From: an uncultured cyanobacterium
GTDB lineage: Bacteria; Cyanobacteriota; Vampirovibrionia; Vampirovibrionales; JAGQHJ01
DNA: 55,361 nt
Reading direction: 5' to 3'
Assembly (NCBI GenBank): GCA_937922745.1
Contig: CALAJO010000146.1
Coordinates: forward strand, 1 to 55,361
Shown one piece after another: positions 1-7,599 of the stretch (the stretch's first letter is position 1; the number at the start of each line of letters is the position of its first letter). A program made the position numbers and the translations under genes. The notes under the pieces were generated by a model. It was not told the origin of the DNA. It saw only the letters and a list, made by a program, of their open reading frames with translations, and did not search any database.

Positions 1-131
1 ACCGGGCAGCGCGAGCGCATGCCGAACCGATAGGCATTCATCTTGACCTTCTCCAGGCCTTCGTGCGTTTTGGGCCCGGTACTCAACAGGGCGTTGAGGC
101 GGTTGGCCTCTATCTGTTTCTTCGATGTCAT
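1..131 (-). CDS. Partial hypothetical protein (N-terminus only)
   Basis: The first 43 codons of a gene that runs off the left edge, starting at the ATG at 131-129. The visible N-terminus (MTSKKQIEANRLNALLSTGP, then KTHEGLEKV) has the pattern N-R-x-N-A-x-x-S-T-G-P-K-T-x-E-G-x, which is common at the start of a widespread family of uncharacterised bacterial proteins; I know no function for it. It is rich in Lys, Arg and Asn and looks cytoplasmic. A near-consensus sigma70 promoter and a palindrome lie directly upstream (201-240), so the gene is likely well expressed and perhaps repressible. Confidence 0.6.
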   Translation of the reverse strand, partial: MTSKKQIEANRLNALLSTGPKTHEGLEKVKMNAYRFGMRSRCP

Positions 132-200
132 ATTACTTTTCTAACCCCCGATTGTGATTCAACGACCTCCAACTTTCAGTATCCAGTTGAAAGATACTAA

Positions 201-210
201 AAGATATCTT
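201..210. promoter_or_regulatory. Perfect 10-bp palindrome at the transcription start
   Basis: AAGATATCTT is self-complementary and lies just downstream of the -10 box, covering the predicted start site. A related half, AAGATACT, lies at 191-198. The position is typical of a repressor operator, but no regulator is identified. Confidence 0.35.
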
Positions 211-211
211 A

Positions 212-240
212 AATATATACTAATACGCTTGTGTTGTCAA
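212..240 (-). promoter_or_regulatory. Strong sigma70-type promoter of the partial gene
   Basis: On the minus strand TTGACA (240-235) is followed after 17 bases by TATATT (217-212). Spacing is ideal and both hexamers are near consensus. Predicted transcription start is about 205, giving a leader of about 75 bases before the ATG at 131. Confidence 0.7.
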
Positions 241-257
241 GAGATTAGGGGCCTCCA

Positions 258-543
258 GCTTGGGCTTTCGGCGGGGCTAGGCGGTTTACCCCCACCCTAG
301 CCCTCCCCCGCGAACGGGAGAGGGGACAGATCTTGGGTTGTGGCGGCGCTGGGTGATTTGCCCCCACCCTAGCCCTCCCCCAAAGGGAGAGGGGACAGGT
401 TATAGAGTGTAGTGGGAGTTTGATGATTACGCCCTCCCTAGCTCTCCCCCGCGAGCGGGAGAGGGGACGGAGCTTGGGTTATGGCGGGGCTGGGTGGCTT
501 ACTCCCACCCTGGCCCTCCCCCGCGAGCGGGAGAGGGGATGGA
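258..543. repeat. Four-unit tandem array of ~72-bp palindrome-bearing repeats
   Basis: Units are 258-330 (73 bp), 331-399 (69 bp), 400-471 (72 bp) and 472-543 (72 bp). Each starts with a variant of GCTTGGGTTATGGCGGGGCT and ends in a hairpin, CCCTCCCCC plus a short loop plus GGGAGAGGGG. The loop differs between units (CGCGAACG, CAAA, GCGAGC, GCGAGC). Unit 3 is the most divergent at its left end. The hairpin block resembles the CCCTCCCCC/GGGAGAGGG palindromes found in intergenic regions of many GC-rich bacteria. The array carries no credible gene. Confidence 0.85.
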
Positions 544-596
544 TCTTGGGTTGAGGTGCGCAGCTAAGGGGCTTCACCGTAAGCCTTCGCCTATTC

Positions 597-623
597 CCTC
601 TCCCTTTGGGGTAGGGTGGGGGC
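597..623 (-). repeat. Degenerate inverted copy of the palindromic repeat
   Basis: Read on the minus strand this is CCCCCACCCTACCCC followed by AAAGGGAGAGGG, a diverged copy of the hairpin block of the array at 258-543 in opposite orientation. Confidence 0.6.
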
Positions 624-705
624 TTCCATCCACCTCCGTAACAAATCAACAACCCAGCAAATGCATCTGCCTTGACCAGCTATTCTTAGAATGAAGGCTG
701 AAGCT

Positions 706-746
706 TTACCCCCGCCCTAGCCCTCCTCTACATCGCGGGGGAGGGT
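706..746 (+). repeat. Solitary diverged copy of the palindromic repeat
   Basis: TACCCCCGCCCTAGCCCTCC followed by a short AT-containing loop and GCGGGGGAGGGT repeats the hairpin block of the array 160 bp upstream. It ends about 130 bp before the bioB start. Confidence 0.6.
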
Positions 747-876
747 ATAAGTCGTCGTCCGGCATCGTTTGCATCGTTCAACAGCGACCAGAGATAATGA
801 ATGTTCACAACCGGCAGTAAGGGCGGGGGGTTTGTGGTACAGTGGGGCTTCGGTGAGAGATGAAGGAACTGACGCG

Positions 877-1854
877 ATGCAAACCTGGACGAAAGACGCC
901 ATAGCCGAATTGTATGCCCTGCCCCTGCCGGACTTGCTATTCGAGGCCATGCAGGTGCATCGCCGCTTCCACGACCCCAAGCAGGTTCAGTTTTGCACGC
1001 TTTCCAACATCAAATCCGGCAACTGCCCGGAAGATTGCGCCTATTGCCCGCAAAGCGCCCGCTACACCACGGGGATTGAAACGTGGACGCTGCCTTCCGT
1101 GGAGGAGATTCGGGAGCAGGCCTTGGCGGCCAAGGCCGGTGGCTCGACCCGTTTGTGCATGGGCGCGGCCTGGCGGGAAGTACGGGACGGCAAGGACTTC
1201 GACCAGGTGCTGGAAATGGTGCGAACCGTGCGCGACCTGGGGATGGAGGCTTGCGTTACGCTGGGCATGCTGAAGCCGGAGCAGGCCCAACAGCTCAAGG
1301 AGGCGGGCCTGACCGCCTATAACCACAACATCGATACCTCGCCGGAATATTATGACCGGATTATCACCACCCGGACGTTCCAGGATCGGCTGAACACGAT
1401 TGAGAATGTTCGAAATGCGGGGATTCAGGTCTGCTGTGGCGGCATTATCGGCATGGGCGAAACCGTGGCCGACCGCATCAGCTTTATCCACACGCTGGCC
1501 AACCTGGATCCGCAGCCGGAATCCGTGCCGATTAACGCGCTCGTCCCGGTGGAAGGCACCCCGCTGGAAGGCCGCCCCACCGTGGATCCGCTGGAACTGG
1601 TTCGGACAATCGCTACCGCCCGAATCACGATGCCGGAAGCCATTGTCCGGCTTTCCGCCGGGCGCTCCCAGCTGAGCGACGAAGCGCAGACCTTGTGCTT
1701 TATGGCCGGGGCCAACTCCATTTTTACCGGGGAAAAGCTGCTGACCACGCCCAACCCCGGCCACGACCACGATCACCAATTGCTGCACAAGCTGGGCATG
1801 AGCCCCAAAACGCTGGCGGCAGAAGCGACAGGGCAAGCCCCGTCAGTCGTTTAA
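877..1854 (+). CDS. bioB: Biotin synthase
   Basis: Radical-SAM enzyme that inserts sulfur into dethiobiotin to make biotin, the last step of the pathway; cytosolic. The radical-SAM cluster motif CxxxCxxC is seen as C50, C54 and C57 in [12 protein letters not shown]. Further family landmarks are [20 protein letters not shown] and the C-terminal [17 protein letters not shown]. The product is 325 aa, the usual length. An upstream in-frame start at 769 exists, but the ATG at 877 has AAGGA at 863-867 and matches the family N-terminus. No other bio genes are present here, so it is a stand-alone locus. The upstream region is full of palindromic repeats. Confidence 0.96.
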   Translation: MQTWTKDAIAELYALPLPDLLFEAMQVHRRFHDPKQVQFCTLSNIKSGNCPEDCAYCPQSARYTTGIETWTLPSVEEIREQALAAKAGGSTRLCMGAAWREVRDGKDFDQVLEMVRTVRDLGMEACVTLGMLKPEQAQQLKEAGLTAYNHNIDTSPEYYDRIITTRTFQDRLNTIENVRNAGIQVCCGGIIGMGETVADRISFIHTLANLDPQPESVPINALVPVEGTPLEGRPTVDPLELVRTIATARITMPEAIVRLSAGRSQLSDEAQTLCFMAGANSIFTGEKLLTTPNPGHDHDHQLLHKLGMSPKTLAAEATGQAPSVV

Positions 1855-1898
1855 CATAAACTTATATTAAGTATCGGATCTGTTTCCTATCATCAACC

Positions 1899-1915
1899 CG
1901 CCTTCAGGCGTTTCT
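1899..1915 (+). terminator. Weak hairpin after bioB
   Basis: CGCC-TTCA-GGCG followed by TTTCT, 45 bp after the bioB stop. The stem is only 4-5 bp, so terminator function is uncertain. Confidence 0.25.
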
Positions 1916-1953
1916 ATGCCCCTATTCACAGGGTAAACGCTGAGGAGTGTTCC

Positions 1954-2385
1954 ATGGCCACGATTTCATCACGTTCGCATCATTATGTCCAATCGATCTC
2001 TGGCCCATCTCGGGCAGCGTCTGCGCGGTTTTCATCGGCCCAGGCGGGCGGTACCCAACCCGTCCAGCCGGAGCCCAAGGCTGCCGGCGCGGATAAGCCT
2101 AAATGGCAGCCCGGCATCGGGGAGCGTTTGAAGAACGCCTGGGACTTTGGGGTTTACCAGGCCAGGAAGAGCTGGAAGGAAAGCGGCACCTGCATGCGTG
2201 TTGTGGATGGGATTGGCTGCGTCGCCGGGTTTTTCCCCGGGTTGCACTTTCTCTGGCTGCTGAACAGCACCCCCATTGCCGCCGCGTGTGGCTTTGCCAT
2301 CGGGCTTTTCCGCAAGTTCGAAGGCCCCGGCTCCGAAGTCCTCATTAAAGGATCAAACGACGCCAACCCCCCAGAAAAGAAATAG
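1954..2385 (+). CDS. Small hypothetical membrane-associated protein
   Basis: 143 aa, not recognised. Residues 1-50 are Ser/Ala/Pro-rich and probably disordered. Residues 55-80 are basic and amphipathic (GERLKNAWDFGVYQARKSW), and residues 85-118 are hydrophobic with Gly and Pro (VAGFFPGLHFLWLL, PIAAACGFAIGLF), consistent with one or two membrane passes. The C-terminus is polar. GAGGAG at 1942-1946 is well spaced from the ATG. It converges with the gene at 2394 with 8 bp between stops. No signal peptide is evident. Confidence 0.7.
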   Translation: MATISSRSHHYVQSISGPSRAASARFSSAQAGGTQPVQPEPKAAGADKPKWQPGIGERLKNAWDFGVYQARKSWKESGTCMRVVDGIGCVAGFFPGLHFLWLLNSTPIAAACGFAIGLFRKFEGPGSEVLIKGSNDANPPEKK

Positions 2386-2393
2386 AGCTATTT

Positions 2394-2768
2394 TTAAGCA
2401 CCCAAGTTCTTGTGTACAAAGTCCGTAAGATACGGAATATTGGTATCATCACCCTGAAAACATTGGACGCCAAGAATAATGCTATATGCCAGGAATCCAA
2501 GAAAGACAACGACTTGAACCAGCATAATCAACAAATAACCTAAACCCAGAGTTAAAGGCCCCAGTATCTTGCTTATAGTGCCAAGCACCACGAAAAGCAG
2601 AACAAAGACAGCCAAGCCCAGCAATAGAGCTTGTAACGAATGCTTCCGAAGATAAACGGATTCATCCTTCTTAATCAGGAAGATCAGAAGCGCAGGCAAA
2701 CCCAACAGAAAAAAGCCCCAATAGCTAATGGCTGCTAATAATTTATCATCCGATGTTACTGTGTTCAC
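2394..2768 (-). CDS. DUF4870/Tic20-like three-helix membrane protein
   Basis: 124 aa with three hydrophobic segments at about residues 12-31, 46-66 and 71-102. Between the first and second is the charged motif KKDESVYLRKHSLQALL, which corresponds to the conserved IKKDE....HxxQALNF element of the DUF4870/Tic20-like family. Function of bacterial members is unknown. The start is a GTG preceded by GAGGAGTGAG. The gene has its own promoter with a palindrome over the -35 position (2802-2837). Confidence 0.75.
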   Translation of the reverse strand: MNTVTSDDKLLAAISYWGFFLLGLPALLIFLIKKDESVYLRKHSLQALLLGLAVFVLLFVVLGTISKILGPLTLGLGYLLIMLVQVVVFLGFLAYSIILGVQCFQGDDTNIPYLTDFVHKNLGA

Positions 2769-2801
2769 GGGCTCACTCCTCTATCCACCATATATTTGTT
2801 C

Positions 2802-2837
2802 ATCATAACAAATTTTATGGATTTGGCGTGACGCCAA
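2802..2837 (-). promoter_or_regulatory. Extended -10 promoter with palindromic operator candidate
   Basis: Minus-strand TTTGTTATGAT (2812-2802) is an extended -10 box (TG-T-TATGAT). At the -35 position lies a 15-bp palindrome, TTGGCGT-G-ACGCCAA (2823-2837), with no recognisable -35 hexamer. This is the arrangement expected where a regulator controls the promoter. Confidence 0.5.
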
Positions 2838-2876
2838 CGGAGAAGTCCACCATAAACAGGACGGCTGATTAAATAT

Positions 2877-3950
2877 CTAGGGCTTTTGGGAATTGACGGC
2901 GCGCTTCTTGGTCTGCTGGATGGTCATGATGATTTCACCGGCCTCGCGGGAAAAGGCCCCGTTGGGCGCCAGGTTAATGTATTGCTGTCCGCTTTCCAGC
3001 GCTTCTTCATCCCGGTCCAGCTTCTGCAACGCCAGGGACATCAGGTAATACGTCGCCGGGTATTCCGGGTTGAGCTTGGCGGCCTTTTTATAGGCGTCCA
3101 CGGCTTCGGCGTAGTTGCCCAGGCGATAGTGGGTATTGCCCAGGTACAAGTGCGCCCACCCGTTGTTCGGCTCGAATTTGACCGCTTCGGCATACAGGGC
3201 CTTGGCTTCATCCAGGCGGCCCTGGTTTTGCATTAAACTGCCCAGGTTAAGCCGCGCGTAATTATACTCCGGCACCTGCCGAAGGGCTTCTCGGTAAACA
3301 ACCTCGGCATCTTCCTGGCGATTGCTTTGCTCCAGCAGCAAGCCCAGGTTGTTATGCGCGTAAACAAAACGCGGGTTAATCCGAATCACTTCCACATACG
3401 CCTTTTCGGCCTTCTCGGGTTCGTTCAGCTTTTCGTAAACCGAGGCCAGGTTAAACAGCAAGGCAAAATTCTCGGGGTTGGCCATCACGCCGGACTGGTA
3501 ATACTCCTTGGCGGCTTGATAATCGCCCCGTTGCAGGGCCAGCTTGCCCAGCTTGTAATACGTCAGGGTCAGGTCCGGGTTCAGGTCTCGGGTGCGCAGC
3601 AAGGCCCACTCCGCACGGGCAAGGCGATCCGCTTTGAGCTTGCCGTCCGGGGTTTCCTCCGCCAGTTGCAAGAGCACGTAGGCCAGGCTATACTGCCCGA
3701 TGACGTTGGAAGGGTTGCGCTCCACGGCCCGCTGGAAATGCGGCAACGCTTTGTGGTTCAATCCCAGGTCGGCATATTGCGACCCTTTTTGCAAATCGTA
3801 CATGTAAGAGCGTTTGTAAAGGTTGAGGTAGCCGGTTTTATCCGCGCCAATCGGGGCATGGGAATCTGCCAGGGCGCTTGCTCCTATCCAAGTGTAGAGT
3901 AAAATAGCAAGTGTGCTTGCTGAAACCAGCAACAAGGGGCGTTTTTTCAC
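2877..3950 (-). CDS. Exported TPR-repeat protein
   Basis: 357 aa. An N-terminal signal sequence (KKRPLLLVSASTLAILLYTW, cleavage probably after ASALA near residue 28) is followed by about seven or eight tetratricopeptide repeats from residue 55 to 335, with recurring patterns such as YxLGKLALQRGDYQAAKEYY and AHLYLGNTHYRLGNYAEAVD. TPR solenoids mediate protein-protein contacts; an exported one suggests assembly of an envelope complex such as pili, but the partner is not evident. The GTG start at 3950 has AAGGA eight bases upstream and a good promoter (3993-4021). The last 20 residues are basic and not part of a repeat. Confidence 0.85.
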   Translation of the reverse strand: MKKRPLLLVSASTLAILLYTWIGASALADSHAPIGADKTGYLNLYKRSYMYDLQKGSQYADLGLNHKALPHFQRAVERNPSNVIGQYSLAYVLLQLAEETPDGKLKADRLARAEWALLRTRDLNPDLTLTYYKLGKLALQRGDYQAAKEYYQSGVMANPENFALLFNLASVYEKLNEPEKAEKAYVEVIRINPRFVYAHNNLGLLLEQSNRQEDAEVVYREALRQVPEYNYARLNLGSLMQNQGRLDEAKALYAEAVKFEPNNGWAHLYLGNTHYRLGNYAEAVDAYKKAAKLNPEYPATYYLMSLALQKLDRDEEALESGQQYINLAPNGAFSREAGEIIMTIQQTKKRAVNSQKP

Positions 3951-3992
3951 GAATCTTTCCTTAAAAACTTAGGCGTGCATATTACTACAATT

Positions 3993-4021
3993 AGTATAGC
4001 AACTTATATTTATATAATCAA
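3993..4021 (-). promoter_or_regulatory. Promoter of the TPR gene
   Basis: Minus-strand TTGATT (4021-4016), 17-base spacer ending in TGC, and TATACT (3998-3993). The region from 3951 to about 4080 is markedly AT-rich. Confidence 0.65.
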
Positions 4022-4214
4022 TATCTAAGTTAAAGTTATATTACAATTGTAAACTATTATTGAAAAAACAAAAAGAATAGCGACTTGCCAAGCGCACCTT
4101 TCCACCGAAAAAATCGTCGGAAAAGTGGATTTTAGTCAGCCGGGGATAGCTGCTTTTCAGGCACTCAAGATATACTTGAGGCAGTGTCCGTATGCCTGGT
4201 ATGCAATACTCGCT

Positions 4215-4538
4215 ATGGCTGACCCCAAACGTAATGAATGGCTGTTTAAGATTGCGCGGCAGCTTCAAATGTCAACCCAGATGGTTGAGAGCCAGGGGTT
4301 GTCTCAGGATGCCCTGCTCACTTCTGCCGATATTGCACGCCTGTTTGGAATAAACCACGACATGGTAAAAAAAATACTGAAACAGCTAAAGGATATGGAA
4401 CTGATACAGCCTACCGGCATCAGCCCAAAACGGTTCCGCTTCGATCACTATCGGTTTAAAACCCTGTTGCGCGAGGCGCATGACGAAGACACCCAATCCC
4501 TCCTGGAGCAATTGCAAGGCGATGCTTCGCCGGTATAG
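4215..4538 (+). CDS. Small winged-helix DNA-binding protein
   Basis: 107 aa from the ATG at 4215. Residues 35-60 (LLTSADIARLFGINHDMVKK) form a helix-turn-helix, followed by ILKQLKDMELIQPTG and RFRFDHYRFKTLL, typical of the wing and third helix of a winged-helix fold. It is likely a transcriptional regulator of unknown target. An alternative GTG start at 4125 would add 30 residues; neither start has a good ribosome binding site. A possible promoter (TTGAGG at 4176-4181, TATGCA at 4200-4205) would place the transcript start only 2-4 bases before the ATG. Confidence 0.65.
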   Translation: MADPKRNEWLFKIARQLQMSTQMVESQGLSQDALLTSADIARLFGINHDMVKKILKQLKDMELIQPTGISPKRFRFDHYRFKTLLREAHDEDTQSLLEQLQGDASPV

Positions 4539-4573
4539 AGCCCGACGTCAAGCTGAAAACTCCGTAAGCCGTA

Positions 4574-4780
4574 TTAGCTGGAGGGGTTCAGGTCGTTCAG
4601 CGCGTTTAAGGTCATGTTGCCGGCAGAGTTGAAGATGGATTCGTACGCATTGTACATCCAGTTGCCTTGGGCCATGCCCGCCGTCAAGGACGCCACAATC
4701 AACGCCGCCACAATCATGGCCCCGGCATACTCAACAACGCCTTGTCCCTTGCGCTTTGCCTTGATAATCATTGGGTTCAT
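4574..4780 (-). CDS. Flp/Fap-type pilin
   Basis: 68 aa with the Flp prepilin signature: a basic leader (KAKRKG), cleavage after G12, and mature QGVVEY with Glu at +5 and Tyr at +6, followed by a hydrophobic helix (residues 19-36, GAMIVAALIVASLTAG). Flp pilins are processed by a prepilin peptidase and assembled into tad-type fibres, but some short Gln-Gly-x-x-Glu-Tyr proteins are membrane components of other complexes. No tad genes are in the window. AGGAGT precedes the ATG by seven bases. Confidence 0.8.
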   Translation of the reverse strand: MNPMIIKAKRKGQGVVEYAGAMIVAALIVASLTAGMAQGNWMYNAYESIFNSAGNMTLNALNDLNPSS

Positions 4781-4841
4781 TCACATACTCCTCTTTCCGT
4801 TTGTAGGCTATATTCACTCATTCGACAGGAGAAGCGAAAAC

Positions 4842-4864
4842 TTGATAGGGCAAAGCCCCATCAA
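4842..4864. other. Hairpin in the leader region of the Flp pilin gene
   Basis: TTGAT-A-GGGC, loop AAA, GCCC-C-ATCAA forms a 9-bp stem with one mismatch, 62 bp upstream of the pilin start. The 325-bp gap 4781-5105 otherwise holds the hairpin at 4993-5030 and the leuS promoter; I see no gene, T-box or known RNA in it. Confidence 0.35.
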
Positions 4865-4992
4865 ATCTAAAGTTTATGTTAATCCCCCATCGCGCCGATG
4901 CAGGGAAGCAAAGCAAACGCCCGCGCTTTAGCCGGCCCGGATGCACCGCTGCCATGGAGATAATGGCATTGTGCCCAGCTTTGCCAAAAATT

Positions 4993-5030
4993 AAACCTGC
5001 CGCATTGCGAATCACAAATGCGGCAGGTTT
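4993..5030. terminator. Perfect 14-bp hairpin, bidirectional terminator-like
   Basis: AAACCTGCCGCATT (4993-5006) pairs perfectly with AATGCGGCAGGTTT (5017-5030) around a 10-base loop. The plus side continues GGGCTTTTCG and the minus side AATTTTTGG, so it could end transcription in either direction. It abuts the leuS promoter and would insulate leuS. Confidence 0.6.
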
Positions 5031-5047
5031 GGGCTTTTCGCCGCGTG

Positions 5048-5058
5048 CTTGCTATAAT
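5048..5058 (+). promoter_or_regulatory. leuS promoter (extended -10)
   Basis: CTTGCTATAAT contains a perfect extended -10 box, TGC-TATAAT (5053-5058). The -35 position (TTGGGC, 5029-5034) is poor and overlaps the end of the upstream hairpin. The leader to the leuS ATG is about 40 bases. Confidence 0.65.
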
Positions 5059-5105
5059 GATGCTTCAATTGACCAGTCGATGCCGGATTGAAGGGAAAAC
5101 ACCTC

Positions 5106-7598
5106 ATGGATTCGCTTTTACAGATAGACAGTTACCAGCCCCAAGCCATCGAGCGCAAGTGGCAAGCCCAATGGGAAGAGAACAAGCAGTTTGCGACCGA
5201 TACGCAGGATAACGCCAAGCCCAAGTACTATGCGCTTTCCATGTTCCCCTATCCCTCCGGCCGGCTGCACATGGGCCACGTGCGCAACTACACCATTACC
5301 GACGTGATTGCCCGCTTTAAAAAAATGAACGGCTTTAACGTCCTGCACCCCATGGGGTGGGACAGTTTTGGTTTGCCTGCGGAAAACGCGGCCATCAAAA
5401 GCGGCATTCCCCCGGCAAAATGGACGTTTGAGAACATCGACCACATGCACAAACAGCTCCAGGCCCTCGGCCTGGCTTACGACTGGGATCGGGAAATCTT
5501 TACCTGCCGCGAGGATTACTATAAATGGACGCAGTGGCTCTTCCTGCTGCTTTACAAGGCCGGGCTGGCCTATAAAAAGGAAGCCCCGGTAAACTGGTGC
5601 GAGGATTGCGCGACCGTGCTGGCAAACGAACAGGTCATCGAAGGCCGGTGCTGGCGATGCGACCACGTCGTTATCCGTAAAAACCTGAGCCAGTGGTTCT
5701 TTAAGATTACCGCCTACGCCGATCGGTTGCTAGAGAACCTGGAGACGCTTAAAGGCTGGCCGGAGCGCGTTACCTTGATGCAACGCAACTGGATCGGCCA
5801 ATCCACCGGCGCGGAGATTGCGTTCCCCGTCGTTGAGCATCCCGAACTGAAAATCGCGATTTACACCACGCGCCCCGATACGATTTTCGGCGTGACCTAT
5901 ATGGTGCTGGCCCCGGAGCATCCACTGGTGGAGCGGCTGACAACCCCGGAACAAAAGGCCGCGGTGGAAGCCTACCGGGAGCAGGCCCGCACCAAGTCCG
6001 AGATTGAGCGCACCTCCACGGAGCGGGAAAAAACCGGTGTGCCCCTGGGAACGCATGTGATGAACCCCTACACGCAGGAACACCTGCCCCTTTGGATTGC
6101 CGACTATGCCCTGGTGGATTATGGCACGGGCGCCGTTATGGCGGTTCCCGGCCATGATGAACGCGACCATGTGATGGCAACGAAGTACAACCTGCCCATC
6201 AAGCAGGTTGTGCAGCCGCAGGGCGCGGCCTTGGATGTGACCCGGGAAGCCTACATGGATGCGGGAACCCTGATCAACTCCGGTGACTTTACCGGCCTGC
6301 CCAGCGAGGAAGCTAAGCAGAAGATCACGCAATACGCGGAAGACAACGGGTTCGGGCGGTTTCGGGTTCAATACCGCTTGCGGGATTGGCTCGTATCTCG
6401 CCAACGCTATTGGGGCGCGCCCATCCCCATTGTTTATTGCGAGCGTTGCGGCGTACAGCCGGTGCCGGATGAGCAACTGCCCGTGCGCCTGCCGGAGGAC
6501 GTGGATTTTAGCGTGCAAGGCCGCTCGCCGATTGCCACCTCCGAGAGCTTTGTCAATACGTCCTGCCCAGGCTGCCAGGGCCCGGCACGCCGGGAAACCG
6601 ACACCATGGACACCTTTGTGTGCAGCAGTTGGTACTTCCTGCGTTTTGTCGACCCGCACAACGCGGAAAAAGTATTTGACAGCGCGGCCGTGAACCATTG
6701 GATGAACGTGGATCAGTATGTCGGCGGGATTGAGCATGCCATCCTTCACCTGCTCTATTCCCGTTTCTTCACGATGGTGCTGCATGACCAGGGGCTCATC
6801 AACTTCGAGGAACCGTTCTCCAACCTGTTGACGCAAGGCATGGTGCTGAAAGACGGCGCAAAGATGAGCAAATCCAAGGGCAATACGGTGGATCCGGATG
6901 ACGTCTTCAACGAATACGGCGCGGATACCGCCCGGTTCTTCATCCTCAGCGATTCCCCGCCGCAGAACGACTTTGACTGGAAGGACGCCGGGGTGGAAGG
7001 CTGCTTTAAATTCCTGCGCAAGTTATGGCGTCTCATCGTGGACAACCAGTCTGCCGTGGATATCGCCATGGCCCCGCCCGCGTACGAAGCCCTCTCCGGC
7101 CCCAGCCGGGAGATTTACCAACTGACGAACCAGACCATTGCGGGCGTAACGCAGGATATTACCCTGGAGTTCCAGTTTAATACCGTGATCAGTAAAATCA
7201 GGGAAATGGTGAACGGCCTGTCCAAGTACACGCCTCAATCGCGTCAGGATGCCGTCTTTAGCCATGCCGTGGTAAGCGTGTTAAAGATGCTTGCCCCCAT
7301 TGCCCCCCATATTACGGAAGAGTTGTGGACCAAGCTGGGCGGCGAAGGCTCTATCCATACCCAGCCCTGGCCCATTGCCGACGCAAAAGCCCTGGTGGCT
7401 GATACCGTGGAAGTGGTCTTCCAGGTAAACGGCAAGGTGCGGGATAAAGCGACGGTGCCGATGGGCATCGGCAAGGAAGAGCTGCAACAAATGGCGCTTT
7501 CCAACGAGCGCGTGCAGAAATTCCTGGAAGGCAAAACCCCCACCAAGGTCATCGTCGTCCCCAATAAACTCGTCAACCTGGTTTGCCCTTCAACTTAA
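5106..7598 (+). CDS. leuS: Leucyl-tRNA synthetase
   Basis: Class I aminoacyl-tRNA synthetase that charges tRNA-Leu; cytosolic. 830 aa, typical length. The HIGH-type motif is HMGH at residues 55-58 and the KMSKS loop is KMSKS at residues 586-590. A CEDC...CWRC zinc-type knuckle occurs near residue 165, and the CP1 editing domain lies roughly between residues 220 and 420 (RPDTIFGVTYMVLAPEHP, VPGHDERD). The ATG at 5106 is chosen over the TTG at 5088 because it matches the family N-terminus and has GAAGGG upstream. It converges with the HDOD gene with one base between stops. No T-box leader is present. Confidence 0.97.
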   Translation: MDSLLQIDSYQPQAIERKWQAQWEENKQFATDTQDNAKPKYYALSMFPYPSGRLHMGHVRNYTITDVIARFKKMNGFNVLHPMGWDSFGLPAENAAIKSGIPPAKWTFENIDHMHKQLQALGLAYDWDREIFTCREDYYKWTQWLFLLLYKAGLAYKKEAPVNWCEDCATVLANEQVIEGRCWRCDHVVIRKNLSQWFFKITAYADRLLENLETLKGWPERVTLMQRNWIGQSTGAEIAFPVVEHPELKIAIYTTRPDTIFGVTYMVLAPEHPLVERLTTPEQKAAVEAYREQARTKSEIERTSTEREKTGVPLGTHVMNPYTQEHLPLWIADYALVDYGTGAVMAVPGHDERDHVMATKYNLPIKQVVQPQGAALDVTREAYMDAGTLINSGDFTGLPSEEAKQKITQYAEDNGFGRFRVQYRLRDWLVSRQRYWGAPIPIVYCERCGVQPVPDEQLPVRLPEDVDFSVQGRSPIATSESFVNTSCPGCQGPARRETDTMDTFVCSSWYFLRFVDPHNAEKVFDSAAVNHWMNVDQYVGGIEHAILHLLYSRFFTMVLHDQGLINFEEPFSNLLTQGMVLKDGAKMSKSKGNTVDPDDVFNEYGADTARFFILSDSPPQNDFDWKDAGVEGCFKFLRKLWRLIVDNQSAVDIAMAPPAYEALSGPSREIYQLTNQTIAGVTQDITLEFQFNTVISKIREMVNGLSKYTPQSRQDAVFSHAVVSVLKMLAPIAPHITEELWTKLGGEGSIHTQPWPIADAKALVADTVEVVFQVNGKVRDKATVPMGIGKEELQQMALSNERVQKFLEGKTPTKVIVVPNKLVNLVCPST

Positions 7599-7599
7599 C

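Noticed and set aside
258-543. CRISPR array
   Set aside because: Repeats are contiguous without spacers of constant length, the unit is 72 bp with a GC-rich hairpin, and no cas genes are present.
494-694. 66-codon frame in the repeat region
   Set aside because: It lies across the palindromic repeats, has low-complexity Pro/Gly composition and no ribosome binding site.
937-1836. 299-codon antisense frame in bioB
   Set aside because: It is a shadow of the well-supported bioB reading frame; no ribosome binding site and shadow-type His/Gly/Arg composition.
4800-5000. Possible SRP RNA, 6S RNA or T-box before leuS
   Set aside because: None of the conserved sequence motifs (tetraloop region, T-box sequence) is present.
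5730-6836. 368-codon antisense frame in leuS
   Set aside because: Mirror of a GC-rich codon pattern in leuS with no family resemblance.
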